From: an uncultured Bacteroidales bacterium
GTDB taxonomy: Bacteria; Bacteroidota; Bacteroidia; Bacteroidales; UBA932
Direction of reading: 5' to 3'
Assembly (NCBI GenBank): GCA_946184255.1
Contig: CAMHFA010000003.1
Span: 1 to 17,413, forward strand
DNA: 17,413 nucleotides
Each line of letters opens with the position of its first letter. Position 1 is the first letter of the stretch. Under the pieces are notes generated by a model, which saw only the letters and a program-made list of their open reading frames with translations, ran no database searches and was not told where the DNA came from. Position numbers and translations under genes: made by a program. Of this stretch, positions 1 to 6,111 are shown one piece after another.

Positions 1-169
1 TGAGGAAGCAGGCTGCTGCGCACAGTATATTGCTCAGGGTGGTGAAAAAACGGAGCGCAAACTTTCCCCGTTCCGGTACCCACTGCCCGTCCTTGCGAAA
101 AAACGAAACCACAATCAGCAGGGTCAGCAGCGCAATCAGGGTATTCAGGAACCGGTCCACTGTCATCAT
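1..169 (-). CDS. Partial membrane protein, N-terminus only (runs off window edge)
   Basis: The reading frame begins at ATG 169 and stays open for 56 codons to the window edge. It starts MMTVDRFLNT, followed by a hydrophobic helix (about residues 9-24), a polar charged stretch (FRKDGQWVPERGK) and a second hydrophobic stretch from about residue 40 containing FTTLSN. This is the pattern of a small multi-pass inner-membrane protein; the motif reminds me of clostridial membrane proteins, but I do not firmly recognise the family. Its ATG overlaps the TGA of the upstream sulfoxide reductase fragment (ATGA), so the two were probably co-translated. GC content is high (about 60% in the neighbouring lines) compared with the rest of the window, so it probably belongs to a different genome than the genes to the right. 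Confidence 0.6.
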   Translation of the reverse strand, partial: MMTVDRFLNTLIALLTLLIVVSFFRKDGQWVPERGKFALRFFTTLSNILCAAACFL

Positions 170-414
170 GTCCAGCTCACCTTCTCCTCAATCACCTTCA
201 CCAGCTGTTCCAGCCCTTCCCGGTCTTCCGGGCTGAACCGGTCCTTCACCGGGCTGTCGATATCCAGCACCGCCTTTACTTCCCCGTCTCCATGGATCGG
301 GATGACGATCTCCGACTCGGAAGCCCCGTCGCAGGCGATATGTCCCGGGAACAGGTGCACGTCCGGCACCACGGTGGTTTCATTGTGCGAGAAGAACAAC
401 ATAACTCGTCGCAC
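166..414 (-). CDS. Free methionine-(R)-sulfoxide reductase (GAF domain), C-terminal fragment
   Basis: The fragment carries the second half of the fRMsr/YebR family, GAF-domain enzymes that reduce free methionine-(R)-sulfoxide. Visible family motifs are VVPDVHLFPGHIACD, SEIVIPI and VLDIDSP. The Cys of HIACD corresponds to one of the conserved catalytic cysteines. The usual first ~85 residues, including the VCGTA segment with another conserved Cys, are absent, and the nearest upstream gene (maf) ends only 28 bases away, so there is no room for them. The GTG at 414 is only the first possible start after an in-frame TGA; the first nine residues (MRRVMLFFS) do not look like the family, and homology seems to begin at HNETTVVPDV (about 390). 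Gene order is an ATGA overlap with the membrane gene downstream. I read this as a gene cut by a chimeric join, not a natural short protein. Confidence 0.75.
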   Translation of the reverse strand: MRRVMLFFSHNETTVVPDVHLFPGHIACDGASESEIVIPIHGDGEVKAVLDIDSPVKDRFSPEDREGLEQLVKVIEEKVSWT

Positions 415-442
415 AATCCTTCACATAGGACACAGGCTTGTT
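382..442. other. Probable chimeric junction between two genomes
   Basis: To the left the sequence is about 60% GC (36 of 60 in each of two lines counted, 181-240 and 241-300) and encodes the tail of a sulfoxide reductase. To the right it drops to about 47% (481-540) and encodes a Bacteroidales-style operon ending with the maf stop at 443-445. Family similarity of the reductase stops near 390. A 9-bp inverted repeat, ATTGTGCGA (382-390) and TCGCACAAT (409-417) with an 18-base loop, sits exactly at the switch. There is no T tract on either side, so it is not a typical terminator. The join is inferred, not proven. Confidence 0.6.
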
Positions 443-1021
443 CTATAGGAAAGCCTTAAGTTCTTCGAAGAAGCGTTGGGTCGGGAAGCCCATCACATTG
501 TAGAAGGAGCCTTCAATTCCGGTAATACCGATGTAACCTATCCATTCCTGGATCCCGTAGGCTCCGGCCTTGTCGAAAGGCTTGTAATTGTCGATATAAT
601 AGTCTATTTCCGAATCGGATAAATCCTTGAAATAAACATTGGAAGAGACCGAGAAGGTCTTTTCCTGTTCAGCGCTCCGGATTGTCACTGCCGTTATGAC
701 CTGGTGTCCCCGTCCGGAAAGAAGCTTAAGCATCCTGACTGCGTCATCCCTGTCGGAGGGTTTCCCTAGAATCTCCGTTCCGCAGAGGACCATGGTGTCG
801 GATGTGACCAGTATTTCGTCAGGAGAAAGCTCGCGGTGGAATCCGTGGGACTTGCCTTGAGACATTAACTCGGGCACTTTAACGTGTGGAGTATCAGGTG
901 AATAGTCTTCTATAAAAGATGTTCCCGTATCCACGGAGAAATCGAACCCCAGCGAAGCGAGAAGTTCCCTTCTCCTAGGGGAGTTGGAAGCCAGGATTAT
1001 CCTCTTCCCGTTCGTCTCCAT
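443..1021 (-). CDS. maf: Maf-like nucleoside triphosphate pyrophosphatase
   Basis: Maf/YhdE enzymes hydrolyse non-canonical or excess nucleotides (typically dTTP/UTP and modified bases) to monophosphates in the cytoplasm; some affect septum formation. The N-terminal signature LASNSPRRRELL (residues 9-20), the catalytic Asp in VTSDTMV (Asp75), the DKAGAYGIQ motif and the C-terminal GSFYNVMGFP are all present. With the start at ATG 1021 the protein has 192 residues, normal for the family. An ATG further upstream would add 11 basic residues overlapping kdsC; I prefer 1021, which lies 4 bases after the kdsC stop and puts the family motif at the usual place. It is the last gene of a DUF3467-kdsC-maf operon. 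Substrate preference cannot be read from sequence here; the dTTP/UTP-type is the best guess. Confidence 0.93.
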   Translation of the reverse strand: METNGKRIILASNSPRRRELLASLGFDFSVDTGTSFIEDYSPDTPHVKVPELMSQGKSHGFHRELSPDEILVTSDTMVLCGTEILGKPSDRDDAVRMLKLLSGRGHQVITAVTIRSAEQEKTFSVSSNVYFKDLSDSEIDYYIDNYKPFDKAGAYGIQEWIGYIGITGIEGSFYNVMGFPTQRFFEELKAFL

Positions 1022-1025
1022 ATTC

Positions 1026-1550
1026 CTAGAACTTCTTTTTGTAAACCTGGACATCGAATTTCCAGTGCCCCTGGGCCTTCATCACTTCTTCCATGTGGTG
1101 ACGGACACAGCCTTTGCCACCTGGAAATTCAGACACGATGTCAGCTGCCTCACGGGCTTCTCCACAGGCATCTGAAGGAGCTACCCCGATTCCGGCAGCA
1201 AGGATTACGGGTACGTCAGGTACATCATCTCCGAAATACATTACCTCTGAACGCTTCAAACCATACCTCCTGCAGAAATCATCGAAATCGGCCAGTTTGT
1301 CCCTGGAACCGAGGTAAATGTCCTCCGGGGGAATGCCGTTGCCACCGAAACGGGCGCGGACACTCTGCGACCTGGCTCCGGTGATGACTGCAACCGGGAA
1401 ACCATTCATGGAAGCCATCCTGACGGCGAAGCCATCCTTGGCATCGAATGTCCTGTAGAGCTGTCCTTCAAGGTCGGCAAGGATGCCCCCGTCGGTCATG
1501 ACTCCATCGATGTCAAAGGCGAAACCCTTTATGTCTTTTAAATCTGTCAT
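1026..1550 (-). CDS. kdsC: 3-deoxy-D-manno-octulosonate 8-phosphate phosphatase (HAD family)
   Basis: KdsC removes phosphate from KDO-8-phosphate, giving KDO for the inner core of lipopolysaccharide. The 174-residue protein is a cap-less HAD hydrolase of normal length. HAD motif I is FAFDIDGVMTDG with nucleophile Asp13 and acid/base Asp15; motif II is ITG (Thr57-Gly58); motif III Lys is probably Lys85; motif IV is YFGDDVPD (Asp108, Asp109, Asp112). The C-terminal GGKGCVR (residues 144-150) is typical of the KdsC/YrbI subgroup that forms tetramers. It starts 3 bases after the DUF3467 stop and ends 4 bases before maf, so the three are surely co-transcribed. Pairing of kdsC with maf is common in Bacteroidales, in line with the assignment. 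Another HAD-IIIA phosphatase function is possible but less likely. Confidence 0.92.
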   Translation of the reverse strand: MTDLKDIKGFAFDIDGVMTDGGILADLEGQLYRTFDAKDGFAVRMASMNGFPVAVITGARSQSVRARFGGNGIPPEDIYLGSRDKLADFDDFCRRYGLKRSEVMYFGDDVPDVPVILAAGIGVAPSDACGEAREAADIVSEFPGGKGCVRHHMEEVMKAQGHWKFDVQVYKKKF

Positions 1551-1553
1551 GCT

Positions 1554-1880
1554 CTATGATTTGGTTCCACCGGGACCGAATTGGGGAAGGTCTCCAAGAT
1601 TGAATGTACCACCTTGTTGCTGTTGGCCGCCGAGGGATATCAGTCCGAATTGGGATTCGTATTTAGTGACATTGTCCATAAGGGCGTTAAGTAGTCTCTT
1701 GGCGTGTTCTGGGGTCATGATGATCCTGTTGCCGATGTCAGGTTTGGGCAGTCCCGGCAGCATGGTAGCGAAATCGATGATGAATTCGCTGTGGGAATGG
1801 GTGATTATGGCCAGGTTTGAATATGTCCCTTTAGCTATCTCGGGCTTGATTTCGAGACTGATTTCCTTTTTCTCTTCCAT
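1554..1880 (-). CDS. DUF3467 family protein
   Basis: This 108-residue cytoplasmic protein matches the DUF3467 family, small proteins of unknown function. Recognisable parts are the acidic/basic start MEEKKEISLEIKPEIAKGTY, the segment SNLAIITHSHSEFIIDFATM, the PDIGNRIIMTPEHAKRLLNAL helix region, and a Gly/Gln-rich tail (GGQQQQGGTFNLG, then FGPGGTKS). The tail looks flexible. There is no signal peptide or membrane helix. The open frame extends far upstream on this strand, but that part is antisense to valS; the ATG at 1880 is the sensible start because a -7 box lies 20 bases upstream of it and the family begins there. It heads the operon with kdsC and maf (3-base gap). I cannot assign a molecular role. 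Confidence 0.88.
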   Translation of the reverse strand: MEEKKEISLEIKPEIAKGTYSNLAIITHSHSEFIIDFATMLPGLPKPDIGNRIIMTPEHAKRLLNALMDNVTKYESQFGLISLGGQQQQGGTFNLGDLPQFGPGGTKS

Positions 1881-1900
1881 GATAGTCTGTGTTTGTGAAG

Positions 1901-1908
1901 CAAAATTA
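1901..1908 (-). promoter_or_regulatory. -7 box for the DUF3467-kdsC-maf operon
   Basis: On the minus strand the sequence is TAATTTTG, an exact match to the Bacteroidetes sigma-ABfr -7 consensus TAnnTTTG, ending 20 bases before the ATG at 1880. No good TTTG -33 element lies 19-21 bases upstream, so the box alone is the evidence. Confidence 0.55.
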
Positions 1909-1921
1909 GTGAAAAATATGC

Positions 1922-1929
1922 TATATTTG
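1922..1929 (+). promoter_or_regulatory. -7 box for valS and the plus-strand run
   Basis: TATATTTG is an exact TAnnTTTG match ending 26 bases before the valS ATG at 1956. It lies only 13 bases from the oppositely directed -7 box of the DUF3467 operon, so the two promoters overlap in their upstream regions. A TTTG at 1892-1895 is 26 bases upstream, too far for a standard -33. Confidence 0.55.
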
Positions 1930-1955
1930 TATTTCTTGAATGCAGTAAGAACGAT

Positions 1956-4619
1956 ATGAGCGAGAAAAAAGAGCTTTCCGCGAAGTACAATCCGGCCGAA
2001 GTGGAGGACAAGTGGTACTCCTGGTGGCTGGACCATGGATGTTTCCATTCCGAACCCGACAGCAGGGAACCTTATACTATTGTTATCCCTCCGCCCAACG
2101 TGACGGGTATCCTCCATATGGGGCATGTCCTCAACAACACTCTGAATGATGTCCTTATCCGCAAGGCTCGGATGGACGGAAAGAACGCCTGCTGGGTTCC
2201 CGGTACGGACCATGCCTCCATCGCTACAGAAAGCAAGGTTGTGGCCAGGCTTAAGGATAGAGGTATTTCCAAGGAAGACATCACCCGTGAGGAATTCATG
2301 AAATACGCGTGGGAGTGGAAGGAAGAGCATGGTGGAATAATCCTGCAGCAGCTCCGTAAGCTCGGCGCTTCCTGCGACTGGGACCGTACTAAGTTCACCA
2401 TGGATCCTGAACTCTCCGATGCGGTCATCGCAACCTTCTGCTATTTCTACAAGAAGGGATTGATTTACAGGGGAGTGAGGATGGTAAACTGGGATCCGGT
2501 CGCCCTCACTGCCATCAGTGACGATGAGGTGATCCACAAGGATACCAAGAGCCATTTCTATCACTTGAGGTACTATATCTCTGACGGAAAAGGGAATCCT
2601 ACCGACAAGTACCTTGTCATTGCCACTACACGTCCCGAGACCATAATGGCAGACTCGGCCATATGTGTCAACCCTGCTGATGAGCGTTACCATTGGCTGA
2701 AGGGTAAGAAGGTGCTGATTCCGTTGATCAACAGGGAGATACCTGTAATCGAGGACAGCTATGTTGAAATGGACTTCGGAACCGGATGCCTCAAGGTCAC
2801 TCCAGCACATGATGCCCATGACTACGAGATCGGACTCCGTCACAACCTTCCCATAATCAATATTATCGAAGACCATGGACGCCTTACCGAGGATGCCGTC
2901 ATCCTGGTGGGAGAGGACCGTTTCGTGGCCAGGAAGAAGATTGTCAAGATGCTGGAGGAAGCCGGTAACCTCGAGAAGGTCGAGGAATATATTTCTCCGG
3001 TCGGATATTCAGAAAGGACTGACGCCGTCATCGAACCCAAGCTTTCCGCTCAGTGGTTCCTAAAAATGGAAGACCTTGCAGCATCTGCCCTCGATAAGGT
3101 CGAGTCAGGCAGGATCAAGTTCATTCCGGACAAGTATCGCAACACCTACCGCCATTGGATGGAGAATGTTCATGACTGGTGCATCTCACGCCAGCTCTGG
3201 TGGGGACAGCGGATTCCTGCATATTACCTTCCCGATGGCCAGGTGGTAGTTGAAGAAACTCCTGAAAAGGCCCTTGAAGCAGCCAGAAAGATCAATCCGG
3301 CCATCACGGCTGCTGATCTGAGACAAGATGAAGATGTCCTTGACACCTGGTTCTCCAGTTGGCTCTGGCCTATTTCGGTTTTTGATGCCGAGCGCCCCGG
3401 CCATCCTGAACATGAACCCAACAAGGATCTCTCATACTACTATCCAACCAGCGACCTGGTGACCGGTCCGGACATTATCTTCTTCTGGGTGGCCAGGATG
3501 ATTATGGCAGGAGGGGAGTTCATGAATGACATCCCGTTCAGCAACGTCTATTTTACCGGAATCGTTAGGGACAAGCTGGGAAGGAAGATGAGCAAGACCC
3601 TTGGCAATTCACCGGATCCTCTTGAACTGATTAAGAAATATGGAGCCGATGCCGTCAGGATCGGAATGCTTCTCTGCTCATCTGCCGGCAATGACATCTT
3701 CTACGACGAATCCCAGGTGGAGCAGGGACGCAACTTCTGTAACAAGATATGGAATTCATTCCGTCTGGTACAAGGATGGAGAGTTGATGAATCACTTGAG
3801 CAGAGTGATGTCAATGCGCTTGCTGTCAAATGGTTCAGAAATAAGTTAAACCAGACGGTCAAGTCTGTTGAAGACCTTTATTCCAAGTTCAGGATCTCGG
3901 ATGCCCTGATGGCAATATACAAGCTATTCTGGGATGACTACTGCTCCTGGTATCTGGAGGCAGTCAAGCCCGCCTTTGGCGAAGCAATCGACAAGGCGAC
4001 GATGACTGCAACGGAGGAGTTCCTCGAGAACCTTCTTAAGATGATTCATCCCGTAATGCCTTTCATCAGCGAGGAACTGTGGCAGTCGATGTCTGGCCGC
4101 AAGGAAGGGGAGACCATCATGTACCAGCCCTCACCGGTTGCCGGCGAATATGATGAAAAGGTCATTTCAGACTTTGAAGCAGCAAAGGAAGTTGCCGGAG
4201 GAGTCCGTGCAACCAGGCAGCAGAAGAACATTCCTCCCAAGGAAGCCCTGGACATCAAGGTCAAGGGTGACTTCCCCATGGAGATGATGCCTCTTGTGGC
4301 CAAGCTTTCCAATGTGGGTAAGGCCGAAAAGGTATCCGAAACCTCAGAAGGCAATGGAGTTTCATTCATGGTAGGTACCGTCGAGGTTTTCATTCCCCTT
4401 GATGGCTTCGTGGATGCTGAAGCTGAGATCTCCAAGTTGGAAACTGAGCTGACAAGACTCCGGGGATTCCTCGAGGGAGTGCGGAAAAAGCTTTCAAACG
4501 AGTCCTTCACGGCCCATGCACCGGAGAAAGTCGTGGCAATAGAGCGCAAGAAAGAAGCTGATGCCCTTCTGAAGATAGAAAATATAGAGAAGAGCCTTAA
4601 ATCATTGAAATCCAAGTAA
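1956..4619 (+). CDS. valS: Valyl-tRNA synthetase
   Basis: This 887-residue class Ia synthetase charges tRNA-Val with valine and edits mischarged threonine. In order: an N-terminal Rossmann catalytic core with the HIGH motif as PPPNVTGILHMGH (His54-His57), the CP1 editing domain containing TTRPETIMAD, the second half of the core with WCISRQLWWGQ, the KMSKS loop as GRKMSKT (Lys544-Thr548), an anticodon-binding helical bundle, and a C-terminal coiled-coil arm (about the last 65 residues, starting AEISKLETELTRL) that contacts tRNA. The pattern is complete, with normal length for bacterial ValS. The ATG at 1956 sits 26 bases after a -7 box and gives the usual start NPAEVEDKWYSWW. No T-box was looked for successfully in the short leader. 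It is the first gene of a plus-strand run that continues to the M19 dipeptidase. Confidence 0.98.
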   Translation: MSEKKELSAKYNPAEVEDKWYSWWLDHGCFHSEPDSREPYTIVIPPPNVTGILHMGHVLNNTLNDVLIRKARMDGKNACWVPGTDHASIATESKVVARLKDRGISKEDITREEFMKYAWEWKEEHGGIILQQLRKLGASCDWDRTKFTMDPELSDAVIATFCYFYKKGLIYRGVRMVNWDPVALTAISDDEVIHKDTKSHFYHLRYYISDGKGNPTDKYLVIATTRPETIMADSAICVNPADERYHWLKGKKVLIPLINREIPVIEDSYVEMDFGTGCLKVTPAHDAHDYEIGLRHNLPIINIIEDHGRLTEDAVILVGEDRFVARKKIVKMLEEAGNLEKVEEYISPVGYSERTDAVIEPKLSAQWFLKMEDLAASALDKVESGRIKFIPDKYRNTYRHWMENVHDWCISRQLWWGQRIPAYYLPDGQVVVEETPEKALEAARKINPAITAADLRQDEDVLDTWFSSWLWPISVFDAERPGHPEHEPNKDLSYYYPTSDLVTGPDIIFFWVARMIMAGGEFMNDIPFSNVYFTGIVRDKLGRKMSKTLGNSPDPLELIKKYGADAVRIGMLLCSSAGNDIFYDESQVEQGRNFCNKIWNSFRLVQGWRVDESLEQSDVNALAVKWFRNKLNQTVKSVEDLYSKFRISDALMAIYKLFWDDYCSWYLEAVKPAFGEAIDKATMTATEEFLENLLKMIHPVMPFISEELWQSMSGRKEGETIMYQPSPVAGEYDEKVISDFEAAKEVAGGVRATRQQKNIPPKEALDIKVKGDFPMEMMPLVAKLSNVGKAEKVSETSEGNGVSFMVGTVEVFIPLDGFVDAEAEISKLETELTRLRGFLEGVRKKLSNESFTAHAPEKVVAIERKKEADALLKIENIEKSLKSLKSK

Positions 4620-4655
4620 GGAAACTAAATAGTTTTAAGTATTAACTTTTTTGTT

Positions 4656-5069
4656 ATGGTATATTCCGAGACACTTTTCCCGGTCAGATACTATGAAACG
4701 GACCAGATGGGCATAGTCCATCACTCGAATTACATCAGGTACTTCGAGTGCGCTCGCAACAACATGATGCGCGAGTTCGGCTATCCTATCGAAATGTGCG
4801 AGGAAGACGGTGTTACGATCCCTATCGTGACGGTTGAATGCCATTACAAGCATCCTGCAAAGATGGGGGATGACCTCAGGGTTGTGGCCATGATAGACGA
4901 GGCACCTCTGGCAAAGCTCCGCATCCGACAGGCTGTATATAACCAGGACAATGTCCTCTGTGTTGAAGGGCAGGTGGTTCTCGGCTTCCTGAACAAGGCC
5001 ACCGGCAGGCCGACTCGGTGCCCCGAAAAACTACTCGTAGCCATTGAATCACATTTGAATGACAGATAA
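4656..5069 (+). CDS. Hotdog-fold acyl-CoA thioesterase (YbgC/4HBT family)
   Basis: The 137-residue protein is a single hotdog-fold thioesterase of the 4-hydroxybenzoyl-CoA thioesterase/YbgC group, which hydrolyses acyl-CoA or acyl-ACP thioesters in the cytoplasm. The catalytic motif is YYETDQMGIVHHSNY, with Asp16 as the probable catalytic acid; the helix continues YIRYFECARNNMM, as in the family. Later motifs are VECHYKHPAKMGDDL and the central strand GQVVLGFLNKATGRPTR. Length is normal. There are 36 bases between valS and this gene, and 13 bases to tatA. In proteobacteria ybgC belongs to the tol-pal cluster; here it is with tat genes instead, so the partner is unknown. Substrate chain length cannot be told from sequence. 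Confidence 0.9.
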   Translation: MVYSETLFPVRYYETDQMGIVHHSNYIRYFECARNNMMREFGYPIEMCEEDGVTIPIVTVECHYKHPAKMGDDLRVVAMIDEAPLAKLRIRQAVYNQDNVLCVEGQVVLGFLNKATGRPTRCPEKLLVAIESHLNDR

Positions 5070-5082
5070 ACCTTAAATATTC

Positions 5083-5334
5083 ATGAATATGCTTACATTT
5101 ATTCCCTTAGGTGTAGTTGGGCCATGGCAGATTGTCATCATCGCCCTCGTAATTCTCCTCCTCTTCGGTGGCAAGAAGATTCCCGAGCTCATGCGTGGTC
5201 TTGGCAAAGGCATGAAGAGCTTCAAGGAAGGAATGAACGAAGTTGAGAAACAGATCGGAGACATCGAGAAGGATATGAACGAGCCTGCGAAGAGTCCCGA
5301 CAAGATCGAAAAGAAAGAAGAATACAACAAGTAG
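5083..5334 (+). CDS. tatA: Twin-arginine translocase pore subunit TatA
   Basis: TatA forms the oligomeric channel for export of folded proteins with twin-arginine signals across the inner membrane. The 83-residue protein shows the standard plan: one N-terminal membrane helix (about residues 14-28, [14 protein letters not shown]), the hinge [16 protein letters not shown], an amphipathic helix (about 32-55) and a charged, disordered Lys/Glu-rich tail. The hinge FGxKKxPEL is diagnostic. ATG 5083 is the called start; ATG 5089 (Met3) is an alternative. tatC follows after 3 bases. No tatB is seen, so this is a minimal TatA-TatC system in which TatA probably does both jobs, as in many non-proteobacterial systems. 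Confidence 0.95.
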   Translation: MNMLTFIPLGVVGPWQIVIIALVILLLFGGKKIPELMRGLGKGMKSFKEGMNEVEKQIGDIEKDMNEPAKSPDKIEKKEEYNK

Positions 5335-5337
5335 CAA

Positions 5338-6111
5338 GTGGAAGAAGAAGAGAAGCAGCAGCTGGAAGGAGCTGAGATGTCCTTCTGGGACCATCTCGAA
5401 GTGTTGAGAGGAACCCTGTTCCGCTCAATACTTGCTATTACCATTATCAGTGTCGTGGTCTTCTGTTTCAAGAAGTTCGTTTTCGACGATGTGGTTTTGG
5501 CCCCTACCAGAAGTGATTTCTGGGTTTACAAGCTTTTCAATATGGATGTGAAAATGAACCTTGTCAACCTGGAGATCTCAACCCAGTTCTTCGTCCACCT
5601 GAAGGTCGCATTCCAACTTGGTTTCATCCTGGCTTTCCCTTTCATCATCTGGGAGATCTGGAAGTTCATAGCACCGGCCCTGTACCAGAATGAGAAGAAA
5701 ACCATCAGCGGAGTGTTTATTGCTGCCTCCTTCCTCTTTTACCTTGGCCTGTATATCGGCTACATACTGATAGTGCCGATTTCACTCAACTTCTTCCTGG
5801 GCTACAAGATCAGCGATGCGATTGTGAACACGATTTCGCTCAATTCCTACATATCGCTCTTCACCTCATGCATACTCGCCTTCGGAATCGTTTTCGAATT
5901 CCCGGCAGTGATCGTGATCTTGAACAAGCTCGGGATAGTGTATAAGGACACCCTCACCAAGTACCGCAAGCATGCGATAGTGGTTGTCCTTTGCATTGCA
6001 GCGCTGATAACACCGGCGGATCCTTTCTCAATGATGATAGCTGCAGCTCCTTTGCTACTGCTTTACGAGGCAAGCATACTTGCCTGCAAGCCAAGACCTG
6101 CTGAGGAATGA
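5338..6111 (+). CDS. tatC: Twin-arginine translocase receptor subunit TatC
   Basis: TatC is the six-helix inner-membrane protein that recognises twin-arginine signal peptides. The 257-residue protein has the N-terminal cytoplasmic motif MSFWDHLEVLRGTLF, then six hydrophobic segments, the loop motif WKFIAPALYQNEKK, FLFYLGLYIGY, the AFGIVFEFP motif (conserved Glu in the fourth helix region) and the late LITPADPFS motif. The start is uncertain: the first codon after the tatA stop is GTG 5338, giving an acidic lead MEEEEKQQLEGAE; ATG 5377 (residue 14) starts directly at SFWDHLE. Because tatA ends at 5334 and the spacing fits translational coupling, I list the GTG start. The end overlaps the next gene by 4 bases (ATGA). 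Confidence 0.95.
   Translation: MEEEEKQQLEGAEMSFWDHLEVLRGTLFRSILAITIISVVVFCFKKFVFDDVVLAPTRSDFWVYKLFNMDVKMNLVNLEISTQFFVHLKVAFQLGFILAFPFIIWEIWKFIAPALYQNEKKTISGVFIAASFLFYLGLYIGYILIVPISLNFFLGYKISDAIVNTISLNSYISLFTSCILAFGIVFEFPAVIVILNKLGIVYKDTLTKYRKHAIVVVLCIAALITPADPFSMMIAAAPLLLLYEASILACKPRPAEE

Noticed and set aside
382..417. Hairpin as transcription terminator of maf
   Set aside because: No T tract follows on the minus strand, and it coincides with the suspected chimeric join.
1881..2876. Long minus-strand frame continuing upstream of the DUF3467 gene
   Set aside because: It is antisense to the well-supported valS; only the last 108 codons match a family and have a promoter.
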